From JBFKPQ01 sp041628225 (lineage in GTDB: Bacteria; Actinomycetota; Acidimicrobiia; Spongiisociales; JAENVV01), in the NCBI GenBank assembly GCA_041628225.1, contig JBFKPQ010000067.1, forward strand, positions 1 through 12,246: a DNA stretch of 12,246 nucleotides, read 5' to 3'. Under the pieces are notes generated by a model. The model was not told where the DNA came from. It did not search any database and saw only the letters and a list, made by a program, of their open reading frames with translations. Below, piece after piece: positions 6,242 to 12,246 of this stretch; the first letter of the stretch is position 1; each line of letters starts with the position of its first letter. The position numbers were made by a program, and so were the translations under genes.

Positions 6242-6972
6242 TGCCTGCCCTTCTTTTCGGCGAGTACCTGCCGTAGGAACGCTTCGGCCGTTGGGGCCTT
6301 TTCGTGGGTGACGACCCGAGGGAGGACGGCGCGTGCCAGCTTGTCGGCGGCACCGGCCCGAATACCGAGATCCAATTCGGGGGCACGATCGATGAACGTC
6401 CGGATGGCGGCGAGATCGGCCGGGGTCACCTGGCTGACATCCCAGCCCCGTCCGGGTGCTGCCGTGGCGGGGAGTACGGCCAGCTCGCCGCGCGGCTTGG
6501 GTGCCTGGACGACGATCGTCCCGCCGACGAGATCCCCGACACGCTGGAGCTTCTCCGTCGACAAGATCGAGATCACAGCCACGAGATAGGCACCGGGCAA
6601 CAGGTCGATGATCCGAAACAGGTTGCGCAAGGTGATCTGGAGGAACGAGGCGGGACGCCCATCGGCGCTGAGCACGCGGATCTTGGCGGCCATCTTCCCG
6701 ACGGTCTGACCCTTGTTGAGTCCCTCCATGAGGATCGGGTAGCCGACGAGCGCCGCCAGCGAAGCGATGATGATCAGCGCCAGCAGGAGCATGAACGACT
6801 CGTCGCCGACGGTGGCCACGACTGCGAACAGCACCATCACAAAGATGAACAAACCCTGTAACAGCCCGTCGATGACGGTTGCCACGAGGCGCGAACCGAT
6901 GCCAGCTAGCGTGAGTTCCAGCGACACGCCTTCGGGCGTGGCGATCGCGATTCGATCGGCCAGGGTGTTCAC
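6238..6972 (-). CDS. RDD family membrane protein
   Basis: A 244-residue RDD-domain protein. The domain runs from about residue 20 to 157: R28 and D35 in SRLVATVIDGLL, two hydrophobic segments, the loop LNKGQTVGKMAAKIRV (85-100), RNLFRIIDLLPGAYL (116-130), and the closing RVGDLVGGTIVV (144-155). The segment after 157 is a soluble tail of about 85 residues containing TPADLAAIRTFIDRAPEL and a Lys-rich end; tails of this kind are usual for RDD proteins next to SpoIIM genes. The family is thought to act in transport or membrane organisation, without a firm function. The frame is open upstream to 7092, but that part lies antisense to the SpoIIM gene and is Arg-rich, so I start at GTG 6972, just before NTLADRIAIATPEGVSLEL. 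A -10-like TAGGTT ends seven bases upstream. It heads an operon with DUF2752, bpa and nitrobindin. Confidence 0.9.
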   Translation of the reverse strand: MNTLADRIAIATPEGVSLELTLAGIGSRLVATVIDGLLQGLFIFVMVLFAVVATVGDESFMLLLALIIIASLAALVGYPILMEGLNKGQTVGKMAAKIRVLSADGRPASFLQITLRNLFRIIDLLPGAYLVAVISILSTEKLQRVGDLVGGTIVVQAPKPRGELAVLPATAAPGRGWDVSQVTPADLAAIRTFIDRAPELDLGIRAGAADKLARAVLPRVVTHEKAPTAEAFLRQVLAEKKGRQ

Positions 6973-6976
6973 GTAA

Positions 6977-7945
6977 ATGAACCTAAACCGCTTCCAGGCC
7001 GAGCGCCAGGATCGGTGGCGGCGTCTCGACGACCTGGTTCGTCGGGCCGGAAACCGGCCCGAGCGCCTCGGGGCCGACACGGTCCGGGCCATGGCCGGCT
7101 TGTACCGCGCCGCCGCCGCAGACCTCGCCTATGCCCGCAGCCGGTTCCCGGGGGAGCCGATCGTCGACCGGCTCGAGGACATCGTCGGCAGAGCGCGCCT
7201 GGTCATCTACGAGCGGCATTCGCCCCGCACCTCGATCGTCGAATTCGCAACGGCGACCTACTGGCGTCTCGTGTGGGAGCGCCGCTGGTTCGTCGGCCTG
7301 TCGGCAGCCCTGCTGGTCGTTCCCGGGCTGTTCGGGTACACGTTCGGTTTCACCGATCCCGACGCGGCAGCCACCTATCTGCCGGAGGGGTTCTTGTGGG
7401 TGCGCGAAGCGGAGACCACCGACCAGGGGTACGGCGCGGTGGGGTTGGCAGGCTTCTCGTTGTTCGTCATGACGAACAACATCTTCGTGACGCTGCTGAC
7501 CTTCGTCACCGGTCTCCTGGCCGGTATCGGCACCACCTGGATCCTGCTCCAGAACGGCTTCATCCTCGGCGCCGTGGCCGGCCTGGCGATCGAAGCCGAC
7601 AACGGCGGTCTGTTGGTGGCGGCGGTAGCCGGCCACGGCGTGCTCGAACTGTCGTGCATCGTGGTGGGCGGTGGGGCGGGGCTCAGCCTCGGGCGCGCCA
7701 TTCTGCGACCCGGCCGGCTCACCCGGGTGGACTCGACCAGACGGGAGGCCCTGCGCGCCCTGCAGATCTTCTTGGGTACGGCGGCCTGGCTCGTGGTCGC
7801 CGGGTTCATGGAAGGATTCCTGTCGCGAACGGGCATCGGACCGTGGCCGGTGGCGATCGTCGGATTGGTCACCGGTGTCGTGTTCTGGGGTCTTGTGGCT
7901 TGGCGCGGCGCTCAGAAGCGGGCGGTCGATTTGGCTGCCAGGTAG
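6977..7945 (+). CDS. Stage II sporulation protein M (SpoIIM) family membrane protein
   Basis: A 322-residue membrane protein of the SpoIIM family. The first 85 residues are soluble and helical, with RWRRLDDLVRRAG and GLYRAAAADLAYARSRFP, typical of the cluster-type members, followed by a first membrane segment (about 104-122). After an outside loop come segments with the conserved polar signatures NN (167-168), LQNGFILG (192-199) and GHGVLELSCIVV (219-230), and EGFLS near 279-283; the last segment lies about 291-308. In Bacillus, SpoIIM joins the DMP peptidoglycan machinery during engulfment. Homologues in non-sporulating actinobacteria next to MoxR/DUF58 have no settled role; here no sporulation context is visible. 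The ATG is four bases from the divergent RDD start and lacks a Shine-Dalgarno. The 3' end overlaps the convergent DUF58 gene by 34 bp. Confidence 0.92.
   Translation: MNLNRFQAERQDRWRRLDDLVRRAGNRPERLGADTVRAMAGLYRAAAADLAYARSRFPGEPIVDRLEDIVGRARLVIYERHSPRTSIVEFATATYWRLVWERRWFVGLSAALLVVPGLFGYTFGFTDPDAAATYLPEGFLWVREAETTDQGYGAVGLAGFSLFVMTNNIFVTLLTFVTGLLAGIGTTWILLQNGFILGAVAGLAIEADNGGLLVAAVAGHGVLELSCIVVGGGAGLSLGRAILRPGRLTRVDSTRREALRALQIFLGTAAWLVVAGFMEGFLSRTGIGPWPVAIVGLVTGVVFWGLVAWRGAQKRAVDLAAR
6980..6985 (-). promoter_or_regulatory. Candidate -10 box for a leaderless RDD transcript
   Basis: TAGGTT on the minus strand fits TAnnnT and ends seven bases before the RDD GTG at 6972. It lies inside codons 2-3 of the divergent SpoIIM gene. 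No Shine-Dalgarno and no clear -35 are seen, so the call rests on position and the -10 pattern only. Confidence 0.3.
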
Positions 7946-9165
7946 GCGCCGACACAGCGGGCGCTGAGCGACGCGTGCGGCGCCTCGACCACGCCGGCCC
8001 CCAGGTGTCGTAGGCGCTCGGTGACGCGTGTCCTGGCATCCAGCACATCGATGGCAACGACGGATCGCCACACGTCGCGCGTGTGCGCGGGAGCGGTGGC
8101 GATCGCCTCGGTCAGAGAGAGGTCTTCGGTCCCGGCCACGGTGACGGCGTGCCGCCGAGCGAGCAGCGCGGTTGCCTCCAACAGAGGCTGGGCGGCCGCC
8201 TCGTCGATGATGTCCGTGAGCACGAGTACGAAGGCCCGCTTGGCCGAGCCGACGTGGGCGAAGGCCCGCTGATAGTCGGAGTCGTCTTCGGAAGGCTCGA
8301 GGTCGAAGATCGCCCGGATCACTCGGTCGCCGCCGGCTCGACCCGGCACGACGCTCCGCCGGACCTCGGAGTCGAAGGCGATCACTCCCGCCCGGTCGCC
8401 GAGGACGTCGGCGACGAGCGCCACGGCTGCCGCCGCATCCACGGCGGCATCCAGCCGCGTGCGGGTGCCGTCGTCGTCGGCAGGTCCGCCCATGAGCCGG
8501 CCGGTGTCGATGACCACGATCACGTCGCGGTCTTGCTCGACCCGCCACTGGTTGGACATCGGCCGGCCCATCCGTTGGGTGGCGCGCCAGTTGACCTGTC
8601 GGATGTCGTCGTCGGGCAGGTAGTCGCGAATCGATTCGAACTCGGTTCCCAGGCCGAGTGGGCCGCGCTTGCGGCGCCCCTCGGCCACGAACCGTCCTTG
8701 CCGGACCTGGGTGGCGAGCCGGTGGGCGGCGACCATGTCGGGGTAGACGACGAGTTCGGCCGGCTCCGACGGCTGATGGTCGGCGCGGCCGAGGCGGAGC
8801 ATGCCGACGGTCCGGGTCACGACGGCCGGCAGCGTGTGCCGTCCCCGCCGCGTCGCCGTCAGGGTGGCGTGGAGCCGGCCTAGGGCCTGGGGCGGCTCGA
8901 TGGTGACGTCGGGGATCGCCGGCTGACGGATCGTTGTCGGGAACGGCCGGCGGGTCGTCGTGATCGTCAGCTCGGTCGGGACGCCCCGCGACACGATGTG
9001 GTTCACCCGGCGCTGAACCTCGGGTTGCTTGCGAACCGTCCAGGCATCCACCGCGGTGGCGACGAGGACCACGCCGGCAGCCACCACCGACACGATGGGC
9101 GGCACGACGAGGGCGCTGAGCGCCGCCGCGCCGAGGAGCCATCCCGCCAGGGGCGTCGGGCTCAT
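7912..9165 (-). CDS. DUF58 domain protein (vWA-like, partner of MoxR)
   Basis: A 417-residue protein with two N-terminal membrane segments (about 6-22 and 23-40), a beta-rich region, and the DUF58 core GTEFESIRDYLPDDDIRQVN followed by WRATQRMGRPM (173-203). A vWA-like domain follows: VIVVIDTGRLM (215-225), DRAGVIAFD (257-265) and FVLVLTDI (312-319). The metal site is degenerate: where integrin-type domains have D-x-S-x-S it reads D220-T-G-R-L, so metal binding may be lost or altered. Members normally sit next to a MoxR ATPase and are taken to be its substrate adaptor or client. It should be anchored at the membrane with the vWA domain in the cytoplasm. The ATG overlaps the MoxR stop as ATGA. 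It is the last gene of the leftward operon and overlaps SpoIIM tail to tail. Confidence 0.94.
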   Translation of the reverse strand: MSPTPLAGWLLGAAALSALVVPPIVSVVAAGVVLVATAVDAWTVRKQPEVQRRVNHIVSRGVPTELTITTTRRPFPTTIRQPAIPDVTIEPPQALGRLHATLTATRRGRHTLPAVVTRTVGMLRLGRADHQPSEPAELVVYPDMVAAHRLATQVRQGRFVAEGRRKRGPLGLGTEFESIRDYLPDDDIRQVNWRATQRMGRPMSNQWRVEQDRDVIVVIDTGRLMGGPADDDGTRTRLDAAVDAAAAVALVADVLGDRAGVIAFDSEVRRSVVPGRAGGDRVIRAIFDLEPSEDDSDYQRAFAHVGSAKRAFVLVLTDIIDEAAAQPLLEATALLARRHAVTVAGTEDLSLTEAIATAPAHTRDVWRSVVAIDVLDARTRVTERLRHLGAGVVEAPHASLSARCVGAYLAAKSTARF

Positions 9166-10091
9166 CGGGGCACGGGCACCGATGCCAGTACGGCGCGTAT
9201 GGCGTCGTCGGGCGTGTAGCGATCCAGCTCGGCCTCGGCTCGCAACATGATGCGGTGGCGCAGCACCGACGGTGCGACGCGGGTGACGTCGTCCGGAGTC
9301 ACGAAGTCACGGCCGGCGATGCGTGCCGCGGCGCGGGCCGCCGCGAGCAGGTGGACTCCGGCCCGCGGGGAGGCGCCCAGTTCGACGGCAGGCAGATGAC
9401 GGGTTTGTCGTACGACATCGGCGACATAGCCGGCGACGTCCTCGGTGACCGTGGTGGCGTCGACGAGCCGGCGCAGCTCTCCGAGCTGAGCGCCGTCGGT
9501 GACCGGCTGGACATCGTCGAGCGTGGCCGGCTGGACACCGTCGCGAGCGAGCAGCAGCATCGCCTTCTCCTGATCTTCGGAGGGATAGCCGACGTCGACC
9601 TTGATGAGGAAGCGATCGAGCTGAGCCTCGGGCAGCGGGTAGGTGCCCTCGTACTCGATCGGGTTCTGGGTGGCGACGACCAGGAACGGGTCGGGCAGGT
9701 CGTGGGTCGTGCCGTCGACCGTGACCTGCCGGTCCGACATCGCTTCGAGCAGAGCGGCCTGCGTCTTGGGTGGAGTGCGGTTGATCTCGTCGGCCAGCAG
9801 GATGTTGGTGAACACGGGTCCCGGTCGGAACTCGAGCGAGCCGGACCGCAGGGTCATCGTGCCGGTGAGGTCGGACGGCAACATGTCGGGGGTGAACTGG
9901 GCTCGGGTGAACGAGATTCCGAGCGCCCTGGCCACGGCGCGTGCCGCCAGCGTCTTGGCGGTGCCAGGGACACCTTCGAGCAACACGTGGCCGCCGACCG
10001 CCGCCGCGACGAGCATCATGTCGAGGATGGCCGGCTGGCCCACGACCACCTTGCCGACTTCGGCGTGCAGCCGTTCTCGAATCTCCCTCAC
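9162..10091 (-). CDS. MoxR family AAA+ ATPase
   Basis: A 309-residue MoxR ATPase, a hexameric AAA+ chaperone acting on vWA-domain partners. All catalytic parts are present: VVGQ near 17-20, Walker A GVPGTAKT (40-47), Walker B ILLADE (97-102) followed by INRTPPKTQAALLEAM, sensor 1 in VVATQNP (N143), the arginine of LDRF (R160) and sensor 2 GASPRA (239-244, R243). The lid domain ends near the C terminus. It most closely recalls the 'MoxR proper' type (M. tuberculosis moxR2, from memory). It is cytoplasmic and probably works with the DUF58 protein encoded next. The start GTG 10091 overlaps the DUF4350 stop as GTGA and has an excellent Shine-Dalgarno GGAGGAGG seven bases upstream, the strongest of the operon, suggesting high or independently tuned expression. 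Confidence 0.97.
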   Translation of the reverse strand: MREIRERLHAEVGKVVVGQPAILDMMLVAAAVGGHVLLEGVPGTAKTLAARAVARALGISFTRAQFTPDMLPSDLTGTMTLRSGSLEFRPGPVFTNILLADEINRTPPKTQAALLEAMSDRQVTVDGTTHDLPDPFLVVATQNPIEYEGTYPLPEAQLDRFLIKVDVGYPSEDQEKAMLLLARDGVQPATLDDVQPVTDGAQLGELRRLVDATTVTEDVAGYVADVVRQTRHLPAVELGASPRAGVHLLAAARAAARIAGRDFVTPDDVTRVAPSVLRHRIMLRAEAELDRYTPDDAIRAVLASVPVPR

Positions 10092-11167
10092 GACCGATCC
10101 TCCTCCGTTCCGGTCACCTTAGGGTCCACCAGGGTGGCGAGGGCTGCCCCCACCGACATCGGGTCCGCTGGGCCGTCGCCGAAGAGTGCCTCGATCTGGG
10201 CGTCGGACAGCCCGCGCGTTCTGGCGCGATCTGTGGCGGTCTGGCGCGCCTCAGCAGCCGTCGCGCGTGGCGCCAGCCTGCGCAGGGCGTGGGTCCGCAG
10301 CACCGATACGACGCTCGACGGGTCGGTGGTCTTGGCGAGCGTCCCGGCGACGGCGTCGATGTATTCGCGACGCGGTGGGGGAAGCGGCCGCCGCTCGGGC
10401 TCGGGCGGTCCGAACCGGCGGCTGATGCTGATGAGCCACACGGCCACGGCCACGCCCAGAAGGCGGAGCGCCCATCGCCACGAGTCCGGAAAGCCGCGCC
10501 CGGTCGGCGGATCGGTGTAGCCGTGGTCGATCTCGTCGAACAGCACTGGCCGTCCGTCGGTGATCGCCACGGCGAACGCGGCGTTGTCGGACTCGGCGAG
10601 GTACTCATTGGTGAGCATCGACCAGTCGGCCAGGGCGACGACGGTCCCCGCTCCGTAGCGCCACTCGACGACCACGGGACCCGCTTCCGATGCGGCCAGC
10701 ACCCGGCCGTCTGTCGCATCCCACACGGCACCCCCCGTGCCGGTCAGCGTCGTCACGCCGCCGTGGGAGATGGTGTCATAGGTGGTGGCGCCCTCGGTCG
10801 GGATCGTGCCGAAGGCGGAGAAGGTCAGACCGCTCGCCTCGTCGGTGATCAGCCGGCCACCACGGGCGAGGAAATCTTCGAAGGCCGGCACGTCTGCCGC
10901 TCCTCCGAACAAGCCCAGCGCCACGACGGTGTCACGGGGGTCCAGCAGTTCGTCGACAGGTCGCGTCGCCGCCGTGACGTCGCGACCGTTGCGTTCCAGC
11001 AGCTCGGCGTAGGCCGAGAGACCGGCGTGGTAGGTGTTGAACGACGAGCCAGGTGGACCGCGGTGGGGGAGGTCCGGAGCCAGCCGTTCGGCGACGACGA
11101 CGCCAAGGTTCACGACGACGGCCAGCGTCGCGATACCGATGAGGCCGTTGCGGAGACGGGGGTTCAC
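10088..11167 (-). CDS. DUF4350 domain-containing membrane protein
   Basis: A 359-residue protein with an N-terminal membrane segment (about 9-27), a DUF4350 domain outside the membrane, a second segment (about 232-250) and a cytoplasmic tail. The domain shows the expected start SSFNTYHAGLSAYAELLERN (41-60) and GRDV, a glutamine amidotransferase-like Rossmann pattern (VVALGLFGG; LARGGRLITDEASG), and the family end PVLFDEIDHGY (207-217). The tail has PPPRREYIDAVAGTLAKTTD (264-283) and a helical region with LFGDGP. The fold may bind a ligand, but no catalytic Cys is visible, so I would not call it an enzyme. Topology suggests a link between an external domain and the MoxR/DUF58 machine inside. 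The start GTG 11167 overlaps the DUF4129 stop as GTGA. Confidence 0.9.
   Translation of the reverse strand: MNPRLRNGLIGIATLAVVVNLGVVVAERLAPDLPHRGPPGSSFNTYHAGLSAYAELLERNGRDVTAATRPVDELLDPRDTVVALGLFGGAADVPAFEDFLARGGRLITDEASGLTFSAFGTIPTEGATTYDTISHGGVTTLTGTGGAVWDATDGRVLAASEAGPVVVEWRYGAGTVVALADWSMLTNEYLAESDNAAFAVAITDGRPVLFDEIDHGYTDPPTGRGFPDSWRWALRLLGVAVAVWLISISRRFGPPEPERRPLPPPRREYIDAVAGTLAKTTDPSSVVSVLRTHALRRLAPRATAAEARQTATDRARTRGLSDAQIEALFGDGPADPMSVGAALATLVDPKVTGTEEDRS
10099..10106 (-). promoter_or_regulatory. Strong Shine-Dalgarno of the MoxR gene
   Basis: GGAGGAGG on the minus strand, seven bases before the GTG at 10091 and inside the last codons of the DUF4350 gene. It fixes the MoxR start and is the strongest ribosome binding site seen at a real start in this window. 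Confidence 0.7.
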
Positions 11168-11829
11168 GGTCTGGGCGCTTTCTTGATGACGAGGGGCCAG
11201 TTTGTCCGAGCCTCGGCGTCATCGTTCGAGTCGGCACCCCGGTTGCCGTAGGCGACGCCGTCGAACGTCTCGGCGAGCCGGTCGAACTCTGGGAGCGCGA
11301 GGGTCGCGGCGATCGCGCCGCTCGTCACCGTGTCGTGATGCGGCAGCACGCCTCGTTCGTCGAGCCGGGTGAGGCCTGCTTCGAACCGGAGTCGCACGGC
11401 GGTGGCGTAATCACCCGAGCGAGCCGCGTCGTCGGCCTGTCGTTCGAGCTGGCGAGCGTCGAAGCGCGGTGCCCCGTCGCCGTCGACGGCAAACGACGTG
11501 CGCTCGGCCGCTTCGATGCGACCCTGGATCATGCGGTAGGCGCCGTAGGTGGCGGCGATGAGGATGCCGGCCACGAGGAGGTAGACGAAGACGCGGCCGC
11601 TGATGCCGAGGTCTTCGAACAGGCGGTCGAAGAAGTCCTGGAGACGTTCGGCGAGCGTTGTCCCCTCGGTGGCGTCGTCGCGGATCGGGTCGTATGTCCG
11701 CTGCGACAGGATCTCTTCGGCGCGGGCGCGTTGCGCGTCGGCGTCGAAGGTCTGGGCCAGCGCAGGCGCGGCGAAGAACAAGAGACCGACCGCGCCGGCG
11801 GCCGTCAGTCTTCGGTTGGCGGTGTCCAT
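11164..11829 (-). CDS. DUF4129 domain-containing membrane protein
   Basis: A 221-residue protein. It starts with a signal peptide or N-terminal anchor (residues 1-25, with a plausible cleavage site after APALA and before QTFDADA). A soluble, helical outer segment (26-77) comes next, then one membrane segment (79-98, FVYLLVAGILIAATYGAYRM) and a cytoplasmic DUF4129 domain (about 130-205). That domain shows RSGDYATAVRLRFEAGLTRL and, near the end, FDGVAYGNRGAD, the family's F-x-x-V-x-Y-G pattern. DUF4129 is common in transglutaminase-like and MoxR/DUF58 operons and may mediate contacts inside the complex; no enzyme activity is expected. The frame is open upstream to 11994, but the start at ATG 11829 is chosen because it places the signal peptide at the N terminus. 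It overlaps the end of the preceding gene by 25 bases. Confidence 0.88.
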   Translation of the reverse strand: MDTANRRLTAAGAVGLLFFAAPALAQTFDADAQRARAEEILSQRTYDPIRDDATEGTTLAERLQDFFDRLFEDLGISGRVFVYLLVAGILIAATYGAYRMIQGRIEAAERTSFAVDGDGAPRFDARQLERQADDAARSGDYATAVRLRFEAGLTRLDERGVLPHHDTVTSGAIAATLALPEFDRLAETFDGVAYGNRGADSNDDAEARTNWPLVIKKAPRP

Positions 11830-12246
11830 ATCCAGTCCGACGATCCGGTGGGTGGGGGAGGGGGTAGATCGAGGCGGGTTGGGGCGGCCGGTTCGGCGGC
11901 GAGCTGATCGGCCATCTGATGCAGGTCGTACGCCTCGCGCCGAATCTTCAGGTCGACGAGCATCACGGCGCCCGACGTTCCGACCATCGCCCACAGCATG
12001 GCGGTTGCGAGGTACGACGACACCGTGGCGAGGATGAGGAACCCGGTCTCGTTGTCATCGGCGAACAGCACCGCCTGCAGGGCGGCCGAGCCGAGCTGGT
12101 TGAGGGCACTCGACAGGACATAGAGCGTCGCCGCCCAGCCGAGGAGTGGCCAGAAGCGGTTGCGGACCAGCGAGAACGACCGGCCCAGCGCATCCATCGG
12201 CCCGTGGTTTTCCATGAGCAAGGCCGGGTGGGCCATCGACCAGGAG
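11805..12246 (-). CDS. Membrane protein with glycerophosphodiester phosphodiesterase-type membrane domain (5' end outside)
   Basis: This is the C-terminal part of a multi-pass membrane protein; the frame stays open through base 12246. An internal ATG lies at 12236, but the sequence WSMAHPALLMENHGPMDALG across it matches the middle of the family (W-S/x-L/M-A-x-P-A-x-x-x-E). That motif, with RSFSLVRNRFWPLLGW, is typical of the GDPD membrane / DUF7847-like domain, so the true start should be hundreds of bases upstream. Two or three membrane segments follow (for example LGWAATLYVLSSAL and ATVSSYLATAMLWAMV), then a cytoplasmic tail with a run of six prolines. No phosphodiesterase catalytic domain is present, so an enzyme name would mislead. 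It heads, or is an early part of, the DUF4129-DUF4350-MoxR-DUF58 operon, and its last 25 bases overlap the DUF4129 gene. Confidence 0.82.
   Translation of the reverse strand, partial: SWSMAHPALLMENHGPMDALGRSFSLVRNRFWPLLGWAATLYVLSSALNQLGSAALQAVLFADDNETGFLILATVSSYLATAMLWAMVGTSGAVMLVDLKIRREAYDLHQMADQLAAEPAAPTRLDLPPPPPTGSSDWIWTPPTED

Noticed and set aside
6973..7092. A longer RDD start at 7092
   Set aside because: The extra 40 residues are Arg/Ser-rich and lie antisense to SpoIIM codons; GTG 6972 fits the family.
6977..7945. SpoIIM as evidence for sporulation
   Set aside because: The MoxR/DUF58 context is the actinobacterial cluster type found in non-sporulating bacteria; no other sporulation gene is present.
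8229..8270. A 12-bp direct repeat CGAAGGCCCGCT, 30 bp apart, in DUF58
   Set aside because: It encodes two copies of Arg-Ala-Phe ten residues apart in a coding region; a chance match of preferred codons is enough.
6983..9142. A 719-codon open frame on the minus strand crossing DUF58 and SpoIIM
   Set aside because: It is extremely rich in Arg, Pro, Gly and Ala, and covers two genes with clear family motifs in other frames. High GC content makes such long spurious frames common.
9255..11251. Long plus-strand frames (421 and 436 codons) opposite MoxR and DUF4350
   Set aside because: No recognisable motif, and the opposite strand holds complete Walker A/B, sensor and DUF4350 signatures.
11830..11994. 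A longer DUF4129 start at 11994
   Set aside because: It would put about 55 Arg/Pro-rich residues before a clear signal peptide, inside the preceding gene.

Overview
The window looks like chromosomal DNA of a high-GC actinobacterium. Codon third positions are strongly G/C, and there is a bacterial proteasome activator (Bpa) with a C-terminal Hb-Y-X tail, a nitrobindin of the mycobacterial type, and the actinobacterial MoxR/DUF58/SpoIIM/RDD neighbourhood. Several genes lack a Shine-Dalgarno sequence and seem set up for leaderless expression. An acidimicrobial-type lineage is my guess, not something the sequence proves. The window is almost fully coding: no gap exceeds 120 bases, and I see no RNA genes, mobile elements, CRISPR arrays or convincing hairpin terminators.

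Left part (1-5400). A minus-strand pair encodes an MFS transporter (its 3' end lies outside the window) and a DinB-fold protein. This pair is divergent from a GNAT acetyltransferase, whose stop codon abuts that of a convergent operon: yajQ followed by an unrecognised membrane protein of about ten segments. Upstream of yajQ, on the same strand, lies a six-segment K+ channel with a C-terminal cyclic-nucleotide-binding domain. The left end of the RDD operon, the nitrobindin-like gene, lies just upstream of the channel gene.

Middle part (4933-6972). A minus-strand operon runs RDD membrane protein, DUF2752 protein (CPxCG), Bpa proteasome activator, nitrobindin-like haem protein. Two of the three junctions are 4-base GTGA stop/start overlaps.

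Right part (6977-12246). A SpoIIM-family membrane protein is transcribed divergently from RDD, with only 4 bp between the two start codons. It converges with, and overlaps by 34 bp, an operon that runs leftward from the window edge: membrane protein (5' end outside), DUF4129, DUF4350, MoxR AAA+ ATPase, DUF58. From memory, this order and orientation match Mycobacterium tuberculosis Rv3689-Rv3695. The set probably builds a membrane-anchored MoxR ATPase machine whose substrate and job are unknown. Its link here to a proteasome activator and a haem protein of reactive-nitrogen chemistry is the most interesting aspect of the window.
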